A DNA stretch of 64,000 nt, taken from an uncultured Clostridia bacterium (GTDB lineage: Bacteria; Bacillota; Clostridia; TANB77; CAG-465). A program made the translations under genes and the position numbers. Under the pieces are notes generated by a model. That model was given only the letters and a program-made list of their open reading frames with translations. It was not told the origin of the DNA and did not search any database. How positions within the stretch are numbered: the first letter of the stretch is position 1; each line of letters starts with the position of its first letter. Below are positions 18,063 through 27,672 of this stretch, piece by piece. The stretch is from assembly GCA_934132895.1 (NCBI GenBank), contig CAKPAG010000005.1, positions 28,556 through 92,555 on the forward strand, read 5' to 3'.

Positions 18063-21000
18063 ATGGATTTTGTTCATTTGCATGTGCATACTGAGTATAG
18101 TTTGTTAGATGGTGCTATAAGGATAAAAGAGCTAGTAAAAAAAGTAAAAATGATGAATATGAAAGCAGTAGCAATAACTGACCATGGTAACATGTTCGGT
18201 GCTATTGAGCTATATAAAGAATGTAAAAAAGAAGGAATAAAACCTATTATTGGATGTGAGGTATATGTTGCACCTAGAAGTAGATTTGATAAGCAAGGTA
18301 AATTAGATGGTGAAGTAAATCATTTAGTACTTCTTGCAATGAACAATACTGGGTATAAAAATCTAGCTAAGCTTTGTTCTTTGGGATACACAGAAGGCTT
18401 TTATTATAAACCTCGTATAGATATGGAAATTCTAAAGAAATATAATGAGGGAATAATTGCTTTAAGTGCATGTTTAGCTGGAAAAGTAGCTTCACAAATA
18501 ATAAATACAAATGTTGAAGGTGCTAAAGAAACAGTAAAAGAGTTTATAGATATATTTGGTAAAGATAGATATTTTTTAGAAATCCAAGATAATAAATTAA
18601 GAGAACAAATACTAGTAAATCAAAAATTAATAGAATTTTCAAAAGAGTTTGGGGTAGGGTTAGTAGCTACAAATGACTGTCACTATTTAGAAAAAGAAGA
18701 TTATGACTTTCATGAAGTATTACTATGTATTGGAACAAGGACAACGCTTAGTGATGAAAATAGGATGAGTTTTAAAACAAACGAATTCTATGTTAAGTCG
18801 CCTGAAGAAGAATGGAAAGCTTTTAGCTATGTACCTGAAGCAATAGAAAATACTGTAAAAATAACTAATATGTGTAATGTAGAGTTCGAATTTGGCAAGA
18901 TAATACTTCCAGAATTTAAAATTGATGAAGATATAACTCATCTTGAATATTTTAAAAAATTATGCTATGCAGGAATACCTAAAAGATACGGAGAAAATCC
19001 ATCAAAAGAAGTTTATGATAGATTAGAATATGAAATAAATGTAATAGATAAAATGGGATATATAGATTATTTTTTGATAGTACAAGACTATATTAATTAT
19101 GCTAAATCTGTAGGAATAGCAGTAGGACCAGGGCGTGGTAGTGGAGCAGGTTCAATTGCAGCTTACCTTATAGGAATAACAGATATTGACCCATTAAGAT
19201 TTAATTTAATATTTGAACGTTTTTTAAATCCTGAAAGAGTTAGTATGCCCGACTTTGACGTAGATTTTTGCTATGAAAGAAGACAAGAAGTAATTGATTA
19301 TGTAGGAAGAAAATATGGAAAAGATCATGTTGCCCAAATTATAACTTTTGGTACTATGGCGGCTAAAGCGGCAGTAAGGGATGTGGCACGTGCCTTAGAT
19401 ATATCTTATCAAAAAGCAGATTTAGTGGCTAAGTTAATACCATCAAAGTTAAATATAACAATAGATAAAGCATTAGAAGAAAGCAAAGAACTAAGTGCTC
19501 TTTATGAAACTGATATGGAAGTGCGTGAAATAATTGAAATGGCCAAAAAAGCAGAAGGAATGGTACGTCATGCTTCTACACATGCGGCCGGTGTTGTTAT
19601 AACTAAAAATCCAGTAGTAGATTATGTTCCACTCTATGAAAATCAAGACGTTATATCTACTCAATATACGATGACAACTTTGGAAGAATTAGGACTTCTT
19701 AAAATGGACTTCTTAGGACTTAGAACTTTAACTGTTATATCAGATACATTAAAGCTTGTAAAAAAAATACATGGTACTGATGTAGATTTCGGAAGAATGG
19801 ATGATAAGGCTACATTTAAGATGCTTTGTGAAGGAAAAACTACAGGTGTGTTTCAAATGGAAAGTCCTGGATTTAGGCAAATGATGGTTAAGATGCAACC
19901 TGATACTTTAGAAGATATAATTGTAATGATTTCGTTATATCGTCCTGGTCCAATGGACCAAATACCAAGGTATATACGAAATAAAAAAAATCCTGATGAT
20001 ATAATATATACACATGAATCACTAAAAAATATATTAAAAGTAACATATGGATGTATGGTATATCAAGAACAGGTTATGCAAATATTTAGAGATTTAGCTG
20101 GATATAGTTTAGGAAGAGCCGACCTTGTAAGACGTGCAATGGGAAAGAAAAAGTTAGATGTAATGGCTAAAGAAAGAGAAATATTTGTATTAGGAGCAAC
20201 TAAAAATGGAATAGATAATATAAGTGCAAATAAAATATTTGATGAGATGGCAGAATTTGCTAAGTATGCTTTCAATAAATCACATGCTGCATGTTATGCT
20301 GTAGTAGCATACCAAACAGCGTATTTAAAAGCACATTATCCACATGAATTTATGGCAGCTACTATGAATAGTATGTTAGGAAATTTAAATAAAATACCTG
20401 AGTATATAGAAGAGTGTAAAAAAATGAATATAGAGGTTTTAAAGCCTGATATTAATGAAAGTTATGCAAAGTTTGCTGTAATAAATAAAAAAATAAGATT
20501 TGCACTTGTTTCTATTAAAAATGTCGGAGTAAACGCTATAGAAGAAATAGTAAAAGATAGAAAAATCAATGGAAAATTTAACTCTTTTATAGATTTTTGT
20601 GAAAGAGTAGCTGGAGAACAAGTAAATAAAAAATGCATTGAAAGTTTAATAATGGCTGGAGCATTTGATGAGATAGAAAAAGAGGTTAATAGATACGATT
20701 TGCTAGAAAACTATGAAAGTATTGTAGATAATGTAGTAGAAACAAAAAGAAATAACTATATAAATCAAATTAATTTATTTGACACTCAAGAAGAAACAAA
20801 AAAACGAAATATGGTAGTAAAAAAGAGTGGAAGACGCATATCTAAAAAAGAACTTATAGAAATGGAAAAAGAAATGCTTGGACTTTATGTATCAGGTCAT
20901 CCATTAGATGAATACAAAGAATATATTTCAAAAAATTCAACTGTAACAAGTAAAGATTTAAGTTCTAATGAAAATGAAGAACAAAATGAAGATAGAGTTT

Positions 21001-21500
21001 TAGATAAATATGATGATACTGTTCAAACTTTTTGTGGAATCTTGACAAGTAGAAAGGTTCTTACTACAAAGAGTAACAAGCAAATGATGTTTGCTTTAAT
21101 AGAAGACCTATATGGCTCAATCGAGGCAGTTATATTTCCTAATGTTTTTGCAAGATTTGCAGAACTTTTAGTAAAAGATAAAATACTAAAATTAACAGGA
21201 AAAATTAATATAAAAGAAAATGAAAAACCTAAAATATTAGTGTCAAATGTGGAAGAAATTACAATGTCTAAAAAAATATATATAAAACTTCCTAAAGATA
21301 AGATAGATTTTGAATCAAGAGTTATTGAGTATGTAAAAAATATGGAAAGCGAATGTAAAGGAAATAGTCCTGTATATATTTTCTATGAGGGGACTAATAA
21401 ATTAAAATTACTTAATAAATCAATGTGGCTTAATACTTTAAATGATACAGTAGAGAAGCTACAAATAGCGTTTGGTAAAGAAAATATTAAGGTAAAATAA
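18063..21500 (+). CDS. dnaE: DNA polymerase III alpha subunit (DnaE)
   Basis: This is the replicative or lagging-strand C-family polymerase, about 1,145 residues. The N-terminal PHP domain starts HLHVHTEYSLLDGA, with TDHGNMFG after it. GRGSGAGS (about residue 358) and MPDFDVDF (about residues 395-402) belong to the polymerase active site and carry catalytic Asp residues. An HhH region, an OB-fold (FCGILTSRKVLTTKS) and a short C-terminal domain follow. ATG 18063 gives the standard MxFVHLHVHT start; a GTG at 18054 is in frame but lies within the purine-rich site. Firmicutes also carry PolC, which is not in this window. Confidence 0.95.
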   Translation: MDFVHLHVHTEYSLLDGAIRIKELVKKVKMMNMKAVAITDHGNMFGAIELYKECKKEGIKPIIGCEVYVAPRSRFDKQGKLDGEVNHLVLLAMNNTGYKNLAKLCSLGYTEGFYYKPRIDMEILKKYNEGIIALSACLAGKVASQIINTNVEGAKETVKEFIDIFGKDRYFLEIQDNKLREQILVNQKLIEFSKEFGVGLVATNDCHYLEKEDYDFHEVLLCIGTRTTLSDENRMSFKTNEFYVKSPEEEWKAFSYVPEAIENTVKITNMCNVEFEFGKIILPEFKIDEDITHLEYFKKLCYAGIPKRYGENPSKEVYDRLEYEINVIDKMGYIDYFLIVQDYINYAKSVGIAVGPGRGSGAGSIAAYLIGITDIDPLRFNLIFERFLNPERVSMPDFDVDFCYERRQEVIDYVGRKYGKDHVAQIITFGTMAAKAAVRDVARALDISYQKADLVAKLIPSKLNITIDKALEESKELSALYETDMEVREIIEMAKKAEGMVRHASTHAAGVVITKNPVVDYVPLYENQDVISTQYTMTTLEELGLLKMDFLGLRTLTVISDTLKLVKKIHGTDVDFGRMDDKATFKMLCEGKTTGVFQMESPGFRQMMVKMQPDTLEDIIVMISLYRPGPMDQIPRYIRNKKNPDDIIYTHESLKNILKVTYGCMVYQEQVMQIFRDLAGYSLGRADLVRRAMGKKKLDVMAKEREIFVLGATKNGIDNISANKIFDEMAEFAKYAFNKSHAACYAVVAYQTAYLKAHYPHEFMAATMNSMLGNLNKIPEYIEECKKMNIEVLKPDINESYAKFAVINKKIRFALVSIKNVGVNAIEEIVKDRKINGKFNSFIDFCERVAGEQVNKKCIESLIMAGAFDEIEKEVNRYDLLENYESIVDNVVETKRNNYINQINLFDTQEETKKRNMVVKKSGRRISKKELIEMEKEMLGLYVSGHPLDEYKEYISKNSTVTSKDLSSNENEEQNEDRVLDKYDDTVQTFCGILTSRKVLTTKSNKQMMFALIEDLYGSIEAVIFPNVFARFAELLVKDKILKLTGKINIKENEKPKILVSNVEEITMSKKIYIKLPKDKIDFESRVIEYVKNMESECKGNSPVYIFYEGTNKLKLLNKSMWLNTLNDTVEKLQIAFGKENIKVK

Positions 21501-21506
21501 TAAAGC

Positions 21507-21534
21507 TTGACATTTTTATTAAAAGTGGTATAAT
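21507..21534 (+). promoter_or_regulatory. promoter of the DUF5662 gene
   Basis: A consensus TTGACA and TATAAT with a 16-base spacer lie directly after dnaE. Confidence 0.75.
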
Positions 21535-21558
21535 ATCTTATGTTAAATAAAATATGTA

Positions 21559-21580
21559 GTAAACTGTTAAAACAGTTTAC
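21559..21580. promoter_or_regulatory. palindrome in the leader of the DUF5662 gene
   Basis: GTAAACTGTT and AACAGTTTAC form a perfect 10-bp inverted repeat with a 2-base centre, about 25 bases after the -10 box and just before the RBS. It could be a repressor operator; the 2-base centre makes a stable RNA hairpin less likely. Confidence 0.5.
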
Positions 21581-21603
21581 AAGTATAATGTAGGAGGAAT
21601 AAA

Positions 21604-22611
21604 ATGTTAAAACTTAAGTGCATAAAGAATATTTCAAATATTCGGGTCATTTTGCCAGAATCATGGCATGAAAAGGTTATTGAATTTGGTAAATTAGAAA
21701 AATTTCCCTATGAGCTTAAAGTAGAGGGAATAAAAAGTCAAGGTAAAGATAAGTATTATATATGTATACCTGAAAATCAGAAAAAATACAAGAAAGAAAA
21801 AATTGCACTTTCAGAGTATGCTATTAAGTACTTGATTGGAACTGAAGTAGAAGATTCAAATGAAGGATACTTATTTAAAGATTATTTGCCTATAGAAAAT
21901 TCAAAAATTTTAATTACAAATATAATAAATCCTAGTGAAGTTATTCCATGTGATTTTTTACCAGATGTAAAATTAATTGAATTTGATGGAGAAATTATTA
22001 TTGCTATTACATTTATAGTAAGCTATATTAATGGTAATGGTTTTGCAGATGTTAGGCAATATAGTGATGGAGTAAGAAAATCAATGTGGAAGTTTTTATT
22101 CCATCCTGATGAAACTTATCTTACCGATTATGAGAAAATGTTTAAAGACACTATTATACATAAGGAGTTTGCATTAAAAAGTTGTCAAAAACTTGCAAGG
22201 TACTTAGAAGCAGAAGGTGCTTTTGAGCATGCAGAGGCTTTAAGGGAAAGAGGAAAGGTGCATGATAATAGTAAAATAAGTGATGAAGATGAGTTACATG
22301 CTTTATCTAGAATCGTTAATGATAAAGTCACTTTAGTGGATCCAACTAAGAAGCTTAGCCCTATAAAAAGGGATGCTATTGCACTTCATTGGAAACACAA
22401 TACTCATCATCCTGAACATTTTAAATCTCCAATTGATATGAGCAAATTAGATATAATGGAAATGTGTTGTGACTGGCATGCACGTTCAGTTCAGTACAAT
22501 ACTGATTTCTTAGAGTACATTCATACTCAACAAGAAACTAGGTTTCATTTTCCAGACTGGATGTTTGCTGAAATTTTACATTATTGTGAAGTACTTGCTA
22601 GCAAGTATTAA
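21604..22611 (+). CDS. DUF5662 family protein
   Basis: The product has 335 residues; the start is after AGGAGG. The C-terminal 170 residues match the DUF5662 pattern: KVHDNSKISDEDE, HWKHNTHHPEH and CCDWHARS supply His and Asp residues like those of an HD-type metal site. The N-terminal part (SWHEKVIEFGKLEKFPYELK) is not recognised. The family is thought to be metal-binding and perhaps hydrolytic, with unknown substrate. It is soluble, with its own promoter, a palindromic leader and a strong terminator. Confidence 0.7.
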   Translation: MLKLKCIKNISNIRVILPESWHEKVIEFGKLEKFPYELKVEGIKSQGKDKYYICIPENQKKYKKEKIALSEYAIKYLIGTEVEDSNEGYLFKDYLPIENSKILITNIINPSEVIPCDFLPDVKLIEFDGEIIIAITFIVSYINGNGFADVRQYSDGVRKSMWKFLFHPDETYLTDYEKMFKDTIIHKEFALKSCQKLARYLEAEGAFEHAEALRERGKVHDNSKISDEDELHALSRIVNDKVTLVDPTKKLSPIKRDAIALHWKHNTHHPEHFKSPIDMSKLDIMEMCCDWHARSVQYNTDFLEYIHTQQETRFHFPDWMFAEILHYCEVLASKY

Positions 22612-22613
22612 GA

Positions 22614-22657
22614 AAAAGTCAATAGAAGTTTAAATATTTACTTCTATTGACTTTTTT
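22614..22657. terminator. bidirectional terminator
   Basis: A perfect 16-bp stem (AAAAGTCAATAGAAGT and its complement) lies between two convergent genes. Confidence 0.85.
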
Positions 22658-22694
22658 CACTAAAACTAAAAAAACTTTAGTCAAATTATTTTAT

Positions 22695-23645
22695 TTATTC
22701 TTTTGAAGTTTTTGAATCTCCTTTAATGATTTCAGTAGCAGCTCCTAAAGCTCCCATTGCTTTTGTAGCATCAAAAGGTATAAATACTTTATTTGCTTTT
22801 CCATCAGCTACTTTCTCTAATGTTTCTAAAGATTTTAAAGCAACTAAATTTTGATCAGGTTTTGTATTCATAATAGCAGAATATACCATATTTATTTCTT
22901 GTGCTTTTGCATCTGCTACTTTTTTTATAGCTTCAGCATTACCTTCGGCTTCAAGAATTCTAGATTCTCTGATACCTTGAGCACGTCTTATACTAGATTC
23001 TCTTTCAGCTTCGGCATCAAGTATAGTAGCTTGTTTTTTACCTTCAGCAAGAGTAATATCTGCTTGACGTTTACCTTCAGCTTCAAGGATTATTGCTCTT
23101 TTATTTCTTTCAGCATTCATTTGTTTTTCCATTGCATCACGAATATCTACAGGTGGTTTGATATCTTTAATTTCAACTCTATCAACTTTACATCCCCATC
23201 TATCAGTAGCTTCATCAAGTATATCTCTTAATTGGGTATTGATTAAATCTCTTGAACTAAATGTAGCATCTAAGTCCATTTTACCAACAATATCACGAAT
23301 TGTTGTAATAGCAATATATGCTATACCTTTTTGTAAACTTTCAATTTCATAAACGGCTTTTGCAGGGTCTGTTATTTGATAGAAAACAACAGTATCAATT
23401 GTTATAGTAACATTATCTTTAGTTATAACACTTTGTGGTGTTACATCCATTGTTTGTTGTTTCAAACTTACAACAGCTCTTACATTATCAATAAATGGAA
23501 CTATAAAATTAAGTCCAGCTTCAGCTGTTTTGTGGTATTTACCAAAACGTTCTATAATACGAACTTCAGATTGCCTTACAACTTTTATTGAAGCAGCCGC
23601 AACTACTAAAATAAATATACCTAAAATAATAAAAACTATTTCCAT
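22695..23645 (-). CDS. SPFH/band-7 stomatin-like protein
   Basis: The product has 316 residues. An N-terminal membrane helix (residues about 3-20) is followed by the band-7 domain (VRQSEVRIIERFGKYHKTAE to about residue 180), then a helical Ala/Glu-rich segment with AEGKRQADITLAEGKKQA. Such proteins form membrane-associated ring assemblies that organise membrane domains and are functionally linked to NfeD proteins. It lies 25 bases downstream of nfeD on the same strand, a standard two-gene operon. Its role in this cell is not known. Confidence 0.9.
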   Translation of the reverse strand: MEIVFIILGIFILVVAAASIKVVRQSEVRIIERFGKYHKTAEAGLNFIVPFIDNVRAVVSLKQQTMDVTPQSVITKDNVTITIDTVVFYQITDPAKAVYEIESLQKGIAYIAITTIRDIVGKMDLDATFSSRDLINTQLRDILDEATDRWGCKVDRVEIKDIKPPVDIRDAMEKQMNAERNKRAIILEAEGKRQADITLAEGKKQATILDAEAERESSIRRAQGIRESRILEAEGNAEAIKKVADAKAQEINMVYSAIMNTKPDQNLVALKSLETLEKVADGKANKVFIPFDATKAMGALGAATEIIKGDSKTSKE

Positions 23646-23670
23646 AAATAAATCCTCCTAAAAAATATAA

Positions 23671-24111
23671 CTAAATAGAGTTATTAGTTTTAACTCTTAA
23701 TTTTACACCATCAATTCCAGTAATTTCAACCGTAGAATTTTCAGGTATAATTTCATTATTTTCAGAAATCGCAGACCAAAGTTCACCATTTACTTTCACT
23801 TGACCTTTTGATTCTAAATTATTAATTTCTTTTATTACAATAGCTTGTTTACCAACCATTGCATTACTATTCATTGGAACATCTTCAGTTTTAATGAATT
23901 TTTTTAATAAAGGTTTCATAAAAATTATCATTAAAGCAGTTGATATTGTAAATACTCCTATTTGTACAGGTAAGCTAAATCCAAGTATATTAGCTATGAA
24001 AGCAAGAAATGCTCCTATACCAGGCCAAAACATTAAGAAAGATATTGTAAATATCTCCGCTATAAGAAATGCTCCACAAAGAATTAACCAGATAGCCCAT
24101 ACAGGTAACAT
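23671..24111 (-). CDS. nfeD: NfeD-family membrane protein
   Basis: The product has 146 residues. Three or four hydrophobic segments cover residues 5-75, followed by a C-terminal OB-fold of about 60 residues (VGKQAIVIKEI to GVKLRVKTN). This is the short NfeD form without the ClpP-like protease domain. It is the first gene of the nfeD-stomatin operon, preceded by AAAGGAGG. Confidence 0.88.
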   Translation of the reverse strand: MLPVWAIWLILCGAFLIAEIFTISFLMFWPGIGAFLAFIANILGFSLPVQIGVFTISTALMIIFMKPLLKKFIKTEDVPMNSNAMVGKQAIVIKEINNLESKGQVKVNGELWSAISENNEIIPENSTVEITGIDGVKLRVKTNNSI

Positions 24112-24284
24112 AGTGGCTACCTCCTTTCTTCATTTCTATTTAATAAATCTTCAAAATAAGTTTAAAGATTATATACTAAATTATACTATAATTAAACTTA
24201 AAATACAATAATAATATAAAAAATATGTATAAATTAATATGTTAAGTATAAATATTTCATTAATGTTAAATTTTTGTTACATGC

Positions 24285-24313
24285 TTGACATATAATATCA
24301 TATATGCTAGAAT
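24285..24313 (+). promoter_or_regulatory. upstream promoter of the M23 peptidase gene
   Basis: TTGACA, 17 bases, TAGAAT. Confidence 0.6.
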
Positions 24314-24349
24314 TAAAAAGATTTTTCGAGAAGCTAAAAAGTTAAAAAT

Positions 24350-24378
24350 TTGACAAATTCGATAAATTATGCTATAAT
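24350..24378 (+). promoter_or_regulatory. proximal promoter of the M23 peptidase gene
   Basis: TTGACA, 17 bases, TATAAT, with the RBS AAGGAAGGTG shortly after. Confidence 0.75.
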
Positions 24379-24414
24379 TAAAACGTAGCCAAAAGGAAGG
24401 TGTAAATTTAAGTT

Positions 24415-25413
24415 ATGGAAAAAAAAGGCGTGCTCAGTACGCTAAGATTTATATTTTTTACAGTTTTAACAATAGGTTTAATTTTTAGTGCTGTTTTAGT
24501 AACAGTTCTTAATACCTATAAACCAGCTGTAAAAGCTTATTTAAATGGTAAGTTTGTTGGATATTTTTCTAGCGAACAACAATTTGATGAAGTATATAAT
24601 GACTTAGTAACTGAAAAGCAAAGTAGTGATCCAAACGTTAAGGTTTATTTAGATTATGAACCAACATTTGAGACTAGTTATATAAAAGATAGTGTAGTTG
24701 AAAATCAAAATGTTTATACTAATTTAAGAGCTGAAATCAAAACAGAATACACTATATATAACGTAGCCGTTGATGGCGAAAATAAAATGACATTTAATAC
24801 TCAAGATGAAGCTAATAAATATGCTGAAAGCTTGAAAAAAGAAGTGTCTAAATTAAAAACAGAAGTAAAAGTTGAAAAAGTATCTGAACTTGGTGAGATG
24901 ACATCAATCGAAAGAGCAGATAGTATATTAAAAGATATTGTTGATAGAAACAAGCCAGTTGTAACTCCAAAAGTAACATATAATACAAATAGAAGTAATG
25001 TTACAAAAGCACCAACAATAGGAGCAACTCAAGTTGCTGCTACAGGCGGAGGAGTATGGCCAACAGTAAATAGAAGAATAAACTGTGCATACATGGGATA
25101 TTCAGGACATACAGGTATAGACTTAGGTGGTGCTATAGGTACAGCTATTTATGCATATAAATCTGGTACTGTAACATTTGCTGGTTGGGGAACAGGATAT
25201 GGCTTACATGTAAAAGTAGACCATGGTAATGGTATGTCAACACTTTATGCACACTGTAGTGAACTTTTAGTTTCTGCAGGTCAACAAGTATCTGAAGGAC
25301 AGATGATAGCTAAAATCGGTATGACAGGTTATACAACAGGACCTCACGTACACTTTGAAGTAAGACTTAATGGTGTACCTGTAAATCCATACGGATATAT
25401 AGCTGGAAAATAA
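24415..25413 (+). CDS. M23-family (LytM-type) peptidoglycan endopeptidase
   Basis: This is a membrane-anchored cell-wall hydrolase of 332 residues. A hydrophobic helix covers residues 9-31. A linker domain of about 170 residues follows, then the LytM/M23 domain (about 215-330). HTGIDLGG (His about 232, Asp about 236) and HVHFE (about 311-315) supply the zinc ligands and the catalytic His. It probably cuts peptide crosslinks during growth or sporulation. In engulfment, SpoIIQ-type proteins share this fold, but nothing specific points to that here. Confidence 0.88.
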   Translation: MEKKGVLSTLRFIFFTVLTIGLIFSAVLVTVLNTYKPAVKAYLNGKFVGYFSSEQQFDEVYNDLVTEKQSSDPNVKVYLDYEPTFETSYIKDSVVENQNVYTNLRAEIKTEYTIYNVAVDGENKMTFNTQDEANKYAESLKKEVSKLKTEVKVEKVSELGEMTSIERADSILKDIVDRNKPVVTPKVTYNTNRSNVTKAPTIGATQVAATGGGVWPTVNRRINCAYMGYSGHTGIDLGGAIGTAIYAYKSGTVTFAGWGTGYGLHVKVDHGNGMSTLYAHCSELLVSAGQQVSEGQMIAKIGMTGYTTGPHVHFEVRLNGVPVNPYGYIAGK

Positions 25414-25465
25414 TATAACAAACTTGATAAATAAATTGAATAATATTTTCAATTATTTATATATA

Positions 25466-25535
25466 ACACCTATTTCTAGGATTTAACCTACCTCGGATTA
25501 ATTCTTGGATATAGGCAAGGAAAATTTAAAAAGGA
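25466..25535 (+). ncRNA. possible rpsO leader (S15 autoregulatory RNA)
   Basis: The leader before rpsO contains CCTATTTCTAGG-like and CCTA...TAGG pairings around CGGAT and TGGAT. Structured leaders bound by S15 are known at this site in Firmicutes. I cannot match a specific class by eye. Confidence 0.4.
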
Positions 25536-25545
25536 GGAAAAAGAA

Positions 25546-25806
25546 ATGACTAAAGAAAGAAAAGCTGAAATTTTATCAACATATGCTAGAGAAAAAAATG
25601 ATACTGGTTCTGCTGAAGTACAAATTGCACTTTTAACAGAAAGAATCAATGAATTAACTGAGCATTTAAAAGTACACAAAAAAGATGAACATTCTAGACG
25701 TGGTCTTTTAATAATGGTTGGTAAAAGAAAAAGATTACTTAGATATCTAGAAAATAAAAATATCGAAAGATACAGAGATATCAAAACAAAATTAAATATT
25801 CGTTAG
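25546..25806 (+). CDS. rpsO: 30S ribosomal protein S15
   Basis: The product has 86 residues, typical S15 length, with [31 protein letters not shown] and the KRKRLLRYL ending. It binds the central domain of 16S rRNA. The start follows AAAGGAGG. It is monocistronic, with a leader and a terminator. Confidence 0.96.
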   Translation: MTKERKAEILSTYAREKNDTGSAEVQIALLTERINELTEHLKVHKKDEHSRRGLLIMVGKRKRLLRYLENKNIERYRDIKTKLNIR

Positions 25807-25814
25807 AATAGTAA

Positions 25815-25843
25815 AAGAACTCGGAGTATTCGGGTTCTTTTTT
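25815..25843 (+). terminator. rpsO terminator
   Basis: AAGAACTCG pairs with CGGGTTCTT and six T follow. Confidence 0.85.
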
Positions 25844-25955
25844 CTAAATTGTTAAAATATAGAATAAAATTATTGAAATAACATTTAATTTAATATATAA
25901 TTTGTTATATTGGAAAAAATAATAATATAAAATACAAAAATAAGGAGGAGCATAT

Positions 25956-27614
25956 ATGAAAAAAGAAAAAAGTGGTATTTCACTTATAGTTTTAGTAGTA
26001 ACAATAGTTGTTATAACAATATTATCGGCTGCCATAATACTTTCTGTTACTAATACTAATATTATTCAAAATTCTAAAAAAGCTGCTTTTCAAAATGATA
26101 TAGCTAATTTTAAGGAAGAACTTGCGCAGTATAAGCACAATAAAACTGCTGATGCGGGTGATTACGACATGTATACTCTAAGTGCAGATAAAGATAATCT
26201 TTATGAAATGGGCAAAAAAGTGGAAGGAAATATACAAACAGTAATTCCAAGTATAAATGGAGAGTATCTAGAAAATATAAAAATAATATCTGGTGAAATA
26301 GATTATACTTCATATAAAAATATGAAACAATACGCTTGGGCAAGAGAGGTATTTGAAGGAATTTCAGATAGTGAGTATGAAAATGGAAATGTACAAGATA
26401 CTAATGATGTAATTATTGATGATACTAAAGAAAATCAACTCGAAGAATTAAAAATTTACGGAAATACAATAGATGATAAGAGCGTTGGAGATCATCCTAA
26501 AAATTTATTTGACGAAAGCAAATTTTCGTCAAAGATTGAAAGGACAGAAAAAGGTGAATTAATAATAAAAGACTATGGTTTTAATGTTGGAAGATTTGAA
26601 AAATTTTGTCCAGAAGTAAAAGAGGGAGACAAAGTTGTTTTTAGTATGAAAACTAATGGAGTGCAGAGTGCATTACTAAAAAAAGGTGATTTTGAAAAAT
26701 ATTTGTCAGTTAAGAATGCTGTTATTGAAGTTACTAATGAAATTCTTACATCTGATTTATATTTATATAATACTAAAGCTGGTGGTGACGCAGCTATAAT
26801 TTCTAACATTCAAGTTGAGTATGGTAATAAGTCTACGGCATATGAACCATACGATGGAAATAATTTAAATAAGTACAAAATACCTATTACGATTACTCAA
26901 AACTTATTTGATATTAAGAAAGTTAGTGGGTTTATAAGGTTTGATTATAAAACTCGTATTGATGCTTATGGCAAAATAGAAAGTGGAATAATAACATCTA
27001 ATATTGGAGTGTATGGAAATGCAGCTTATTTATATGATTCTAAGATTAATTTAACACCTGGTAAATATACAATTTCTGCAGATTTCATGTCAGACAAAGA
27101 CAGTGGAAATAAAGGGATTTCAATTGGAATGTATAATTTAACATCAAGTAAATATAATACTAAGCATTATACTTTATCTAATTATAGAACATGGGAAAAT
27201 AAATCGTATACGTTTAATGTAGATTCTAATTCTGAAGTTATAATATTGGTACAAGGAACTGGTCAAAAAGGTGACTATACTAGTTTAAATATGAAGATTA
27301 AAAATATCAAATTAGAAAAGAATGATGATAAAACAGAATATGAGGAAGATGTTACTCAAAATATATGGTTAGATGAACCATTAAGAAAAATTGATGATGT
27401 AGCAGATTATATTGATTTTAAGAATAAAAAAATTGTAAGATACATCACATATGATGCTGCAAAAAAGGTATATAAAAAATTATCAGCACCAATAATAAAA
27501 GATATAGATTTATCTAATCTTAACCTCGTATTAAAAAAAGGAACAAATAGAATATCAATAGGTACTAATATAGCACCAAGTAATATAGAAGTTATATATG
27601 ATACGCAAAAGTAA
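25956..27614 (+). CDS. large surface protein with prepilin-like N-terminus
   Basis: The product has 552 residues; the start follows AAGGAGGAG. KKEKSGISLIVLV and a long hydrophobic helix match the leader of the two LRR proteins, again without Glu at mature position 5, and NIIQNSKKAAFQNDI resembles the segment deleted in the second LRR gene. The rest has no LRRs. AYEPYDGNNLNKY and the Gly/Ser/Asn-rich beta regions resemble carbohydrate-binding-like modules seen in Firmicutes surface and phage proteins. It is probably another extracellular pilin-like display protein. The ligand is unknown. Confidence 0.65.
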   Translation: MKKEKSGISLIVLVVTIVVITILSAAIILSVTNTNIIQNSKKAAFQNDIANFKEELAQYKHNKTADAGDYDMYTLSADKDNLYEMGKKVEGNIQTVIPSINGEYLENIKIISGEIDYTSYKNMKQYAWAREVFEGISDSEYENGNVQDTNDVIIDDTKENQLEELKIYGNTIDDKSVGDHPKNLFDESKFSSKIERTEKGELIIKDYGFNVGRFEKFCPEVKEGDKVVFSMKTNGVQSALLKKGDFEKYLSVKNAVIEVTNEILTSDLYLYNTKAGGDAAIISNIQVEYGNKSTAYEPYDGNNLNKYKIPITITQNLFDIKKVSGFIRFDYKTRIDAYGKIESGIITSNIGVYGNAAYLYDSKINLTPGKYTISADFMSDKDSGNKGISIGMYNLTSSKYNTKHYTLSNYRTWENKSYTFNVDSNSEVIILVQGTGQKGDYTSLNMKIKNIKLEKNDDKTEYEEDVTQNIWLDEPLRKIDDVADYIDFKNKKIVRYITYDAAKKVYKKLSAPIIKDIDLSNLNLVLKKGTNRISIGTNIAPSNIEVIYDTQK

Positions 27615-27672
27615 ATAAAAAATAAACTCTATTCACCTTTAATCAAGATGTTTAGAGATTATTTTTTTTCTA

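Larger units (their letters stand above)
24112..24414. other. divergent intergenic region with tandem promoters
   Basis: Between nfeD and the M23 peptidase there is no gene. Two plus-strand promoters are visible at 24285-24313 and 24350-24378; the rest is A/T-rich. Confidence 0.6.
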
